Assembly: GCF_963678245.1 (NCBI RefSeq)
Contig: NZ_OY782772.1
Coordinates: 1-64,000 of the forward strand
Source: an uncultured Sunxiuqinia sp.
GTDB taxonomy: Bacteria > Bacteroidota > Bacteroidia > Bacteroidales > Prolixibacteraceae
Reading direction: 5' to 3'
DNA length: 64,000 bases
A model generated the notes under the pieces. That model did no database searches, was not told the DNA's origin, and saw only the letters and a program-made list of their open reading frames with translations. Both the position numbers and the translations under genes were made by a program. This document shows, piece after piece, positions 18,986-27,197 of the stretch (the first letter of the stretch is position 1; every line of letters begins with the position of its first letter).

Positions 18986-20817
18986 TCGTAAAGATGAAGA
19001 AGGTGCTACTTTTCATGCCGAATTCAGCGGGTGATCTCGAAGCTGATCTTCAGGTGTTGGGCCAGCTTGGAGTCCTGCACGTTACTCCATTTCAACCGCC
19101 TAAGAATGAGTCTATTGATCGGGTTGCAGAACAAATCGGACAGCTAAATAAGGCGATGTCGATTCTGGAAAGCTATGATGACGAACAGGATTCAGAAGCT
19201 TCTTTTGACGAATTGACCGACTACTCGACAACCGAAAATGGCGAATTTGTTTTAGTCGAAAAAATAATGGAGGCTGAAAAGCTCTGCGTGGAGCTTGAAA
19301 AAAGTCTCCTCAAATTAACGAGTGACAAGGAGTGGTATAGCAAGTGGGGTAATATTCAGCTAGATGATATTGAGCAGCTAAAGCTAAAAGGTGTCTGGCT
19401 TAAGCTTTATTTACTCACCAATAAAGAGTTAAAGCAGGTTGCAGGCCGCGATAATATTCAGGTGGTTGGCAAACTGGGTGATTTGAACCAAGTGGTTCTC
19501 ATGGCTGAAGAGGCAGACGAACAACTGGATTTCAGTGAAGTTGCCCTTCCACAAACTCAACTTGACGAATTAGACGAATTGTTGCGTAATACCAATAAAC
19601 AGCAGGAAGATAGCAAACAGCTTTTACTTCAGCTGCATGCACAAAAGTCAGTGTTGCAGAATGCTCTTGATGAAAAAATTCAGCATCTTGATCTACAAAA
19701 TTTCCAATATGGCGGATTTGATATCGAAAAAAGAGTAGGGTGCTGGAAGGGCTTTATTCCAGAGGATACGGTACTAGAGCTTGTGGAGACAGCAGAAAAG
19801 CGAGACTGGGGATACGTGATTCAGGAGCCCGATCAGGATGACATGGACGACGTTCCAACACTCATTCGGTCAAAAGGGTGGACAAGCCGTATTCAGCCGG
19901 TAATGGATTTTATGGGACTGGTTCCCGGCTATGAAGAAATGGATGTTTCAAAAGTGTTTATGCTTTTCTTTACATTCTTTGCCGGAATTCTTGTGGGCGA
20001 TGCCGGATATGGGCTGATCTTTTTAGTGATAACTTTTCTGGTTCATCGTAAGCAGAAGTTTGTTAAGAAAGTCGAATTCAGCCTGATGTATACGCTCTCG
20101 ACATCGATCATGTTTTGGGGAATACTCACCGGAACTTATTTTGGAGCTGAAGCGATTGCAGAATTCCCGGTTTTAAGTTCGTTGAAAATAAACCAGTTGG
20201 CAAGTTTTGGGGGGGACGCTATTTTTATACAGAAATTTATGTTCCTGATTGGAGCAGTACACTTAACGGTCGGACATTTACAAACTGCATGGAAATACAA
20301 TAATAGTGTAAAGGCGATTTCAGAGCTCGGATGGGTTGCAATCGTTTGGGGCTTATACTTGATTGTTAACCAGATGGTGCTGGGTTTTCCATCTCCGGAG
20401 ATCATGGTTTGGTTATTTGCCGGCGGTGGGTTACTCGTTGCTTTGTTTTCCAATCCCGGAAGCAGTTTTGTAAAAGGCGTAATTTCGTCGATTGGTGGCT
20501 TACCATTAAGCGTAATCAATGGGTTTTCCGATATTATTTCATATATCCGTCTCTATGCTGTTGGCTTATCGACGGTGTTAATGGCGCTGAGTTTTAACGA
20601 AATGGCAATTGGCGACGGTATTTCAACCATCGCTTCCGGCATTGGTGCGGTCGTTATTTTAATTCTTGGACATACGCTAAACATGATTCTTGCGGCAATG
20701 GCTGTACTCGTTCACGGTGTTCGTTTAAATATGTTGGAATATTCCGGGCATGCCGGGGTCGAGTTTTCCGGAAGTGAATACCATCCATTCAGATTGAAAA
20801 GCAATAAATTGAAATAA
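18982..20817 (+). CDS. ntpI: V-type ATPase membrane subunit I (a-subunit)
   Basis: A 611-residue protein with a cytosolic N-terminal half of coiled-coil segments (to about residue 320) and a C-terminal half of about seven or eight membrane helices. The second half contains FFTFFAGILVGDAGYGLIF and FSDIISYIRLYAVGLSTVL, both typical of subunit I/a; the Arg in SYIRLYAVG is the expected ion-channel arginine that faces the K ring. It forms the stator half-channels for ion movement. It overlaps subunit D by four bases and is followed 18 bp later by subunit K. Confidence 0.93.
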   Translation: MIVKMKKVLLFMPNSAGDLEADLQVLGQLGVLHVTPFQPPKNESIDRVAEQIGQLNKAMSILESYDDEQDSEASFDELTDYSTTENGEFVLVEKIMEAEKLCVELEKSLLKLTSDKEWYSKWGNIQLDDIEQLKLKGVWLKLYLLTNKELKQVAGRDNIQVVGKLGDLNQVVLMAEEADEQLDFSEVALPQTQLDELDELLRNTNKQQEDSKQLLLQLHAQKSVLQNALDEKIQHLDLQNFQYGGFDIEKRVGCWKGFIPEDTVLELVETAEKRDWGYVIQEPDQDDMDDVPTLIRSKGWTSRIQPVMDFMGLVPGYEEMDVSKVFMLFFTFFAGILVGDAGYGLIFLVITFLVHRKQKFVKKVEFSLMYTLSTSIMFWGILTGTYFGAEAIAEFPVLSSLKINQLASFGGDAIFIQKFMFLIGAVHLTVGHLQTAWKYNNSVKAISELGWVAIVWGLYLIVNQMVLGFPSPEIMVWLFAGGGLLVALFSNPGSSFVKGVISSIGGLPLSVINGFSDIISYIRLYAVGLSTVLMALSFNEMAIGDGISTIASGIGAVVILILGHTLNMILAAMAVLVHGVRLNMLEYSGHAGVEFSGSEYHPFRLKSNKLK

Positions 20818-20835
20818 ATCTTATAAAGAACTAAT

Positions 20836-21309
20836 ATGATGACTTTAACAACAATTTTAACAACGGTAGTTACAGGTTTTGGTGGACATGCTATCGCTTT
20901 AGGAATAGCAGGTGTAGGTTCAGCAATTGGTACCGGAGTTGCCGGAATGGGAGCACTGGGGCTTTGGAAACAGGCTATTAAAGACAATAAAAAGCTTCCT
21001 CCGTTGGCGCTCGCAATGGTTGGTATGCCATTAAGTCAAGTAATCTACGGCATGATCTTTATGAATTCAATGATTGATGCCAATTTAAATCCTGATAGTT
21101 ATGTGAATCAGATGATTTGGGCATTTTTTATTGGTATTGCCATTGCCGCCTCCGCAATTATGCAGGGTCGGGTTGGCGCCGCGGCTTGTGCAAACCTGGC
21201 AGTTAACGAAAAACAAGGTGCAGGTATGTATATCGCAGCAATGGGGATTATCGAAACCGTTGCTTTGCTTGCTATGGTATTCGGAATGGGTGGCATTCCT
21301 GGTGCGTAA
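20836..21309 (+). CDS. ntpK: V-type ATPase membrane rotor subunit K (double-hairpin c-subunit)
   Basis: A 157-residue protein with four membrane helices, i.e. a duplicated c-type hairpin. Only the second hairpin has an ion-binding carboxylate (IIETVALLAMVF). The residues known to bind Na+ in Enterococcus hirae NtpK (Thr64, Gln65, Gln110, Glu139) have counterparts: PLSQVIYG supplies Ser and Gln, MQGRVGAAA supplies Gln, and IETV supplies Glu. Na+ coupling is therefore likely but inferred. One carboxylate per four helices gives a low ion-to-ATP ratio and favours work as an ATP-driven pump. It is the last gene of the operon and is followed by a strong terminator. Confidence 0.93.
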   Translation: MMTLTTILTTVVTGFGGHAIALGIAGVGSAIGTGVAGMGALGLWKQAIKDNKKLPPLALAMVGMPLSQVIYGMIFMNSMIDANLNPDSYVNQMIWAFFIGIAIAASAIMQGRVGAAACANLAVNEKQGAGMYIAAMGIIETVALLAMVFGMGGIPGA

Positions 21310-21466
21310 GCATAGCTGATAACCATAGAAAATCGAATAAGGAGATCTGGATTGATCTACTTTAGGTGCGCATTTAGATATGTTCGTATGCTTTCTATTC
21401 GCCCAAAAGCTAGCCGTAGTATATATACGACTTGATGTAATTGTAAAATTACTTGCTTACAATATA

Positions 21467-21502
21467 AAATCAGCACACTGCTTGTCGGGGTGCTGATTTT
21501 TT
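21467..21502 (+). terminator. Rho-independent terminator of the V-ATPase operon
   Basis: A perfect 10-bp stem, AAATCAGCAC (21467-21476) with GTGCTGATTT (21490-21499), has a 13-base loop and continues into a run of T to 21502. It lies about 160 bp after subunit K on the same strand. Confidence 0.9.
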
Positions 21503-21679
21503 GTTTGTCACGTAAATTGGAAAAAGAGGAGATTTGAAGCAGCTCATGAGTTTACTCTGGGAGGATGGTAGTTGATAAAAGGTTGATTCGTAGTATAATA
21601 ATTAATGTTGAACATTTGAAGAAGCGTGCTTGCATTTCTTTGATGTAACTCTAAAGTCAAGTTAATCCAAGTACGGAAT

Positions 21680-21970
21680 CTAATTTATTTCAACTAATAA
21701 TTTGGGTTTAATACCGTCTTCATAGTCTTTTAGATTTTTAATCTTGAACTGCAGTTCTGCCTTATTTGTAAAATACACTCTTAAAATCTGTCTGATTTTA
21801 TTTGGCTTATTTCCCTTTTTTCCAACTATTTATACTTTGTTATTTTAAGGTTCCAATTCCAGTTTCTTTCTTTCAAATGGCCTTCGAGATTTGCAAAAAA
21901 CTGGAGAAAGTATTTGTATTTAACCCTATATTGATAGACGTTCCAATCGGAGTCTTTTATCAATTTTGAA
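21680..21970 (-). pseudogene. Unidentified gene remnant, frameshifted
   Basis: Two coding-looking pieces on the minus strand lie in different frames. One (about 21970-21830) encodes SDWNVYQYRVKYKYFLQF and then NLEGHLKERNWNWNLK. The other (about 21820-21683) encodes KIRQILRVYFTNKAELQF and then NLKDYEDGIKPKLLVE, ending at a TAG at 21680-21682. Together they would be the last 90-100 residues of a protein whose upstream part is missing, since the cytochrome pseudogene ends at 21976. I do not recognise the family. Confidence 0.4.
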
Positions 21971-21975
21971 TTCGC

Positions 21976-22860
21976 TTATTCTTCAGCAGCAGTAAATAAT
22001 ACAATTTCATTTTCTGAAGGTTCCAACGTTTGTAAATACGCAAAAATGGCTTTTAAATCTTCATTTTCATGCCGGCGTAAAACGTCCATGGCATTAAGGT
22101 TTGAAATTCTCCCGATTCAACTTTAATTTGTTCGAACGCTGAATCGGAGAACGTCCGAAACCGATCAATAAAATCTTTCTCTGTCCAATATCCAATTCCT
22201 GATTCGCTAGGCGTAATATTTACGGAGCCCAAAACAAAACCATCAGGAAACCCAAATTCCATTCCTCCACCAAACGGATCACCAACAAACTTACCCTTTT
22301 CCTGTCGGGTGTGACAATCCATGTAAGCAGCGGCATTTACCAAATATTTGCCGTAATTAATCTGATCTGATTCTTCAGGCCTTTTTGAGGGATTCGCTTT
22401 TTGGGGAATTGTGTTGATAATTATATTCATCGGAAAATCAGGAGATGATGCTTCTTGGGTATTGTCTATTGGTTCTAATAAACGCAAGTAAGCAATAACA
22501 GACACTTAATATCCTCCACGGCAACTTCGCCATAGTGTGGATGTGGCATTAATGGAAACAGCGACCGGCCATCTTTTGAACCCCCACTCGTAATTGCCCT
22601 GAATATTTCGCATCGGTTCATTTACTGAGTTTTGACGGTGTAATATTTGGAAATACAAATCTTCCGGGGAATCCCATAACCTGATCAAATACCTCACCTC
22701 CCTGACCCACTGTTCCCGAAATCATCGGCGCAGCGAAAACACTGAAATCACGTCTCGAATGGCAATCAATACAGAACATCACATGCTCGGCAGCATGTAT
22801 TCACCTTCTGTTTTAAAAATTAAGTTTTGTGGTAATGCCTTCGCGATTCCCTGTAGGCAC
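21976..22860 (-). pseudogene. Di-haem cytochrome c pseudogene
   Basis: Read across frames, this region encodes a c-type cytochrome with two haem-binding halves. The first half keeps FCIDCHSRRDF (an intact CxxCH). The second reads AAYMDCHTRQEKGKFVG, where the first Cys of CxxCH has become Tyr. The pieces match the usual order: GQGGEVFDQVMGFPGRF, NITPSKL, DGRSLFPLMPHPHYGE, AYLRLLEPI, FPMNIIINTIP, YGKYLVNAA, MPWTFYAGM and a C-terminal IFAYLQTLEP ending at the TAA at 21976-21978. Damage includes a two-base shift near 22795, an in-frame TGA replacing the expected Trp after NITPSKL, shifts near 22630 and 22510, and a shift near 22062. Several changes are G-to-A on the coding strand. The protein would have been a periplasmic electron carrier; it can no longer be made. 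Confidence 0.85.
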
Positions 22861-22864
22861 AAAG

Positions 22865-22903
22865 AAAGGGCTAAAGATATGTATATACAATAGCCCTTTT
22901 TTT
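22865..22903. terminator. Bidirectional terminator between the cytochrome remnant and the racemase gene
   Basis: The stem AAAGGGCTA (22865-22873) pairs with TAGCCCTTT (22891-22899), followed by T to 22903 on the plus strand. It lies 20 bp after the stop of the racemase gene on the minus strand, which it most likely terminates. Confidence 0.75.
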
Positions 22904-22921
22904 GGTGTTACCTGAATGGTT

Positions 22922-23998
22922 TTATTCGCTTAATATCCTTTTTTCAATATATTTGGAGTTCATCAATCGAAGTACTCCCATGTAATCCATTTCAAATTCG
23001 AGTTGAGACCCAACCTGATAGTTTTCCTTGTTTTTACCCAGATCGACAACCAACATGTCGGAAGAAGCCCCAACAATTTTAAGGTCTTTATTTCTTAGTT
23101 TGATGTGTTTTTCATCAATGTCCAACAGTCCTAAGTCGATTAATGCGCGGTGTGATTTTTCGGTTTGAACATCATCCCCAAAAATGATGGTTTCACCCAA
23201 TAAATTTTTACCAAGCTCGCCAATGGGGCGCATACGTTTTTCGGTGAGTTCGATAATTTCGGCATGTAGCTTAAACACATTGTTTTCCATCTGCGGAAAT
23301 GTTTCATTATTGTATACATCTGTTCCCAAAAAAAATGTTTCGCCGATACGAAAGTGGTTAATCCCTTTCGGCAGCAGCCCTTGAAAAATGAGAGGAACAG
23401 TTACCGAAGCGCCCCCTGATACGTACTCAATCTCTTTGTTGAATTTGGCCTCGATAAGTTGCTCATATAAACAGAGCTGAACAAGTTTGTCGTGACTGGG
23501 TAAAATTCCGTACATGCACGTCAGATTGGTTCCAATACCAACAACTTTAATGTTCGGGAGTTTGAAAACCGCGTCATAAAAATCAAGAAACTCCTCTTGC
23601 AATACACCCTCTCGCAATTCACCCGTCTCAATCATAATGATGACCTTGTGTATTTTTCCTTGCTTTTTAGCTTCTTTTGAAAGTCGCTCAATGGTGTCAA
23701 TTTCAGTATTGAAACTAATGTCAGCGTACGTTACAATTTCATCAATCGAATGCTTCGGAGGTGGTTTTATATAGACCGTTTCAACCTCTTCTGATATTGA
23801 TTTGATCATTTTCAGGTTTGATACTCGCGAGTCGCACATTTGCTTTATTCCCAGCTTAATAACTTCTTCCAGATAGGTCTTGTTTCCGCACAGCATTTTT
23901 GAAACAACTGCCCATGTAATGCCATTCTTTGAAAGTAGTTTTTCAAGATAGTCGTAGTTCTTTTTTAGTTTCTTAGTGTCTAATGTGATAAATGCCAT
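22922..23998 (-). CDS. Alanine/ornithine racemase-family PLP enzyme (fold type III)
   Basis: A 358-residue enzyme of the alanine racemase N-terminal TIM-barrel family. It resembles the ornithine racemase branch rather than Alr: DSRVSNLKMIK, IIMIETGELREGVL, VGIGTNLTCMYGILP, YVSGGASVTV and HFRIGETFFLGTDVY follow that branch's order. The PLP lysine is probably the Lys in AVVSKMLCGN near residue 34. A small C-terminal beta domain contains LKIVGASSDMLVVDLG. It likely racemises a free amino acid (Ala, Orn or similar) in the cytosol; the substrate cannot be read from sequence alone. It is a single gene with its own terminator. Confidence 0.8.
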   Translation of the reverse strand: MAFITLDTKKLKKNYDYLEKLLSKNGITWAVVSKMLCGNKTYLEEVIKLGIKQMCDSRVSNLKMIKSISEEVETVYIKPPPKHSIDEIVTYADISFNTEIDTIERLSKEAKKQGKIHKVIIMIETGELREGVLQEEFLDFYDAVFKLPNIKVVGIGTNLTCMYGILPSHDKLVQLCLYEQLIEAKFNKEIEYVSGGASVTVPLIFQGLLPKGINHFRIGETFFLGTDVYNNETFPQMENNVFKLHAEIIELTEKRMRPIGELGKNLLGETIIFGDDVQTEKSHRALIDLGLLDIDEKHIKLRNKDLKIVGASSDMLVVDLGKNKENYQVGSQLEFEMDYMGVLRLMNSKYIEKRILSE

Positions 23999-24640
23999 AA
24001 TTTAGTTTCGCCTTTTAGTCTTCCTTGTATATTCAATTTTCTATTTATTTTAATGAAACAGTGACATAGGTATTTACTCCAAAACAATGTGTCTCAATTT
24101 TTGATAAACGCTTTTGTATCTCCCTCTGGAAATATCCTTGGTTTCTTGAGTTCATTTCATTTTAAATTTATTGGCAGATCGCTGTTTATAAAGAGGTAAG
24201 CGAATATGAAGTTTGCCTGTAAATGTAGATTTCGTTCTTTCTCTGAGAGTTTGTTCTGATATTTAAAGAGATCATAGTTTCCTTTTTTTACCATCAACAG
24301 AACCAACAACTGCAATCTGACATTGTTCGTATTTTTTTTATCAACGAATTTCTCAAAGGTTCTGCCTCGGGAATTGTTAGATTTATGAGTGACTTCCCTC
24401 CTTTTTTTTGTGTGATGAAAAAGGTGGCTTCTAAAAAAGCCACCTCTAGTCACTGAATCATTTTATTCTTTTATTCTGAGAATTGATCAGTTTATTATAA
24501 ATATTTTTTAATTTTCAACTTGTTTCACAATGAACTCTCGTCTGAAATTAGGATTTAACTAAATTAATAAATTGTAGCCAATTAGAAAATGAAGTAATGA
24601 TTTTTTGTTTTTAAGCATGGGAAATAGGACTGAGAGAAAA
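23999..24640. other. Gap with one terminator, no credible gene
   Basis: About 640 bp between the racemase gene and the histidine kinase gene, both on the minus strand. A 98-codon frame at 24157-24453 overlaps the kinase terminator, has no family features and is probably chance. The racemase promoter should lie at 24000-24100 but no full consensus is visible. Confidence 0.5.
24418..24445 (-). terminator. Terminator downstream of the histidine kinase gene
   Basis: Perfect 9-bp stem: AGGTGGCTT (24422-24430) with AAGCCACCT (24437-24445). On the minus strand a short T run (24418-24421) follows. It lies about 195 bp after the kinase stop codon. Confidence 0.65.
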
Positions 24641-25879
24641 TCAGATTTTCACTCGAAATTTTGTTCCTTTTCCAAGCTCGCTGGTAACATTCACCGTGGC
24701 TCCATTTTTATCCAAAAAATCTTTGGTTAAAAATAGACCAACCCCGGAGCTGGATTCTCCTTCTGTTCCTTCTTTCGAATGATCTTCACTATAGGTGAAC
24801 AGTTTCTGGAGGATATTTTCGTGCATACCAACACCGGTATCTTCAATTTCAATAATCGTTTTATCGTTTTCGCTTAAAACCCGAATGAATATTTTCCCCT
24901 TGTTTTCCGTGTATTTAGTTGCATTAGAGAAGATGTTTCGCAACGAAGTACGAATCATTTCTTCATCTGCACAAATTATTATTTCTTCTGAATAATAATC
25001 TTCAAAAATTTCAAATTTCTTTAGCTCTATCGTATGCTTAAATTGCGATAAGATCTCTTCAAAAACAGGAATAAGGTTGAAATTTTGCTTATTGGCTTTC
25101 AGTTGCAGTAGATCATTTTTTGACCAGATTAGTAAGTTCTCAAGTGTGTGATACACGGCACTGGTATTCTGACTCAGTGAGCTGAGTATGGTTTTTAAAA
25201 AAGCTTTGCCGTACTGATCATAGTTGTTGAGGATCAATTTAAGAAATGAATCCATCGTACTCACCGAGCCTCTTACATCGTGCGATATCAATGACAGTAG
25301 CTTGGACTTTATCTTGTTGAGTTTCTCCAGCTCATCGGTTTTTTCTTGCAGTTTTTGATTTGTAATTAGCCATTGCAAGTCCGCTTCAATATGTAGTTTT
25401 ACTTGATTTAAGAGTTCTTTGTATGTATCATTATATTTGTTCTCTTCAGTATCGAAAAGACAAACAGTACCAAAAACCTCACCATCGGGCCAGTTTACCG
25501 GAAAGCCCATGTAGGAAGTAAACTCTGTTTTATAATTTTTCCACACCTCATCTTTTCTTGAATTGGTAACAATGAGTTGTTTCTGTGTGCCGATAACCGT
25601 TTCACAGAAAATTCCCTGATTCAATTCAACTTTGAGATTTTTTTTCAAAGATGTATTCTGATGTTCGGTTACTACAAATACTTCTAGCGAATCCTCTCTA
25701 AGTTTCATAATGGAGCCAACATGGGCATTAACCGCTTGGGCAACAGCGTCAATTAGCGATTGCCATTTATTAACGGTCAAATCAATTATTTCAGGTTTCA
25801 ATCCCGAACCGATCAAAACCTTCATTGTCTTGTTTTCTTTTCGGATCTTGACTTCAGCGTATTTTCTGTTATCATCCAT
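24641..25879 (-). CDS. GAF-domain sensor histidine kinase
   Basis: A 412-residue soluble kinase without membrane segments. Residues of about 20-165 form a GAF-like sensor domain (FCETVIGTQKQLIVTNSR, YMGFPVNWPDGEVFGTVC). A coiled linker follows, then HisKA with the H-box LLSLISHDVRGSVSTMDSF near residue 200, whose His is the phosphorylation site. The HATPase domain shows N-box IFSNATKYTENKG, G1 IEIEDTGVGMHE and G2 SSGVGLFLTKDF. It ends right after the catalytic domain, so there is no receiver domain, and no response regulator gene lies next to it. The sensed signal is unknown; GAF domains often bind small molecules or chromophores. Confidence 0.9.
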   Translation of the reverse strand: MDDNRKYAEVKIRKENKTMKVLIGSGLKPEIIDLTVNKWQSLIDAVAQAVNAHVGSIMKLREDSLEVFVVTEHQNTSLKKNLKVELNQGIFCETVIGTQKQLIVTNSRKDEVWKNYKTEFTSYMGFPVNWPDGEVFGTVCLFDTEENKYNDTYKELLNQVKLHIEADLQWLITNQKLQEKTDELEKLNKIKSKLLSLISHDVRGSVSTMDSFLKLILNNYDQYGKAFLKTILSSLSQNTSAVYHTLENLLIWSKNDLLQLKANKQNFNLIPVFEEILSQFKHTIELKKFEIFEDYYSEEIIICADEEMIRTSLRNIFSNATKYTENKGKIFIRVLSENDKTIIEIEDTGVGMHENILQKLFTYSEDHSKEGTEGESSSGVGLFLTKDFLDKNGATVNVTSELGKGTKFRVKI

Positions 25880-26028
25880 AAATTAAGCATTTATATACGG
25901 GAACATGGTGTCGGGCGTGACGTTGATTTTGGATAAATATAGGGAAATAAAAATCATAAAATCGTAAAAAACTGTTAACATTCCTTATTGATTAATTTTG
26001 ATTTAATACGGTGAGTTGCACACAAGAA

Positions 26029-26064
26029 AAAGGCAATGAGATTCTTTCTCATTGCCTTTTTTTT
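26029..26064. terminator. Bidirectional terminator after the decayed transhydrogenase operon
   Basis: Perfect 13-bp stem: AAAGGCAATGAGA (26029-26041) with TCTCATTGCCTTT (26047-26059), and T runs on both strands. On the minus strand it starts 16 bp after the remnant pntB stop at 26080. Confidence 0.85.
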
Positions 26065-26079
26065 AAAACTACACCTTGC

Positions 26080-26879
26080 TTACAACCCTTTAATTTCGCT
26101 AACCAACGTTTGCAAAGTATCTTTTGCGTTTCCAAAAAGCAAACGAGTTTTATCATCAAAAAACAAGCTGTTTTCAATACCAGCATAGCCCATGCCCCTG
26201 CCACGTTTCATGACAATAATATTTTTGGATTCGTGTGCATTTATTATTGGCAGCCTGCTATTGGGCTTCTCTGATCATTAATGGCAGCTGTAGCACCACC
26301 ACCTCCAAATGCGCCGATAATCACATTCAGCAAGGATCTGTTATAAATAAATCCGGCCATGGCTGCAGCAATTCCGGTAAAACTGTTTAGTAGGGAAATA
26401 ACAACTGGCATATCGGATCCGCCAATTGGCATCACGAAAAGTACTCCGAAAAGAAGCAATGCAAAGAAAAGTAAATAAATAGCCCAATTGAGGTTCGCTG
26501 GTGTTTGCCCCGATAGCAGAATGAAAATTGCCAATCCGAACGTGCCAACCAGTAATGCAAGATTGACAAAGCTCATATGTCCGGCCCGGATATCTTTTAC
26601 CCTTCCGTCCTTTTCCATAGGCAATCATACTTCCACTAAAGGCCATACTACCAATAATTAAGCCCAGAAGTGTTACAAGTGCCGAGCCCCAATTGCTCAT
26701 GTCGGCATTTGGGAATTCGAGTAGAGCAACTAATGCTGAAGCTGCTCCACCCGTTGCATTGTAAAATGATACAAGCTGGGGCATGGCAGTCATTTTTATT
26801 TTTCGGGCAATGATCCAACCAATGGCAGAACCAACGCCAATGGCTGCCAGAATAATCCAGACGTTTGCCGGTTGACTAC
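26080..26879 (-). pseudogene. pntB: Decayed NAD(P) transhydrogenase beta subunit
   Basis: Remnant of the membrane and NADP(H)-binding beta subunit. Recognisable pieces in order are WIILAAIGVGSAIGW, MTAMPQLVSFYNATGGAA, GSALVTLLGLIIGSM, then in another frame VKDIRAGHMSFVNLALL, FVMPIGGSDMPVVISLLNS and SLLNVIIGAFGGGGATAA, and finally IVMKRGRGMGYAGIENSLF with the natural C-terminus ending at TAA 26080-26082. Compared with the usual 460 residues, the first 55 or so are missing. About 27 residues are missing after AGFIY, and most of the NADP-binding domain is lost between GGGGATAA and NIIVMKRG. A small frameshift lies near 26625. The usual KRGMGKGYAG motif reads KRGRGMGYAG. A functional protein is not possible. 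Confidence 0.88.
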
Positions 26880-27185
26880 CTACTCCATTAGCATTTCCAA
26901 CATGCGGTCGGTAACCACAAAATCCGCCAGCGACATTGAGGATGGCAAAAATGATAGCGAATATCCCCAGAATCAACTCGGTGTTGATGGTTGTTGCATC
27001 AGCATGGCCAACCAAAATAATTCCACCGATAAGATAACACCACTAATGGCGTTAGCTCCCGACATCAGCGGGGTATGAAGAACAGCAGGTACATTGGAGA
27101 TTACTTCAATCCCCAGAAAAATGGAAAGGGCGATAATAAAAATCGCTTCCTTGTAAGTATAGAAAAAGATTAGAATTTCATGCAT
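26880..27185 (-). pseudogene. pntA2: Decayed transhydrogenase alpha-2 membrane subunit
   Basis: This would be the small membrane part of the alpha subunit (about 100 residues). It starts at 27185 (MHEILIFFYTYKEAIFII), 12 bp after the alpha-1 gene. It keeps NVPAVLHTPLMSGANAISG, then loses one base near 27030. The next frame resumes with GGIILVGHADATTINTEL, and one extra base near 26916 is needed to reach the normal end VVTDRMLEML at TAG 26880-26882. Together with the pntB deletions this is decay of the whole operon. Confidence 0.85.
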
Positions 27186-27197
27186 CGTAGTTGGGGT

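Noticed and set aside
24157..24453. 98-codon frame on the minus strand
   Set aside because: It begins inside the histidine kinase terminator hairpin, has no recognisable domain and lacks a signal peptide or plausible promoter. Probably chance, though a remnant cannot be excluded.
26011..26274. 87-codon plus-strand frame
   Set aside because: It covers the terminator and is antisense to the clear C-terminal remnant of pntB, which explains the open frame.
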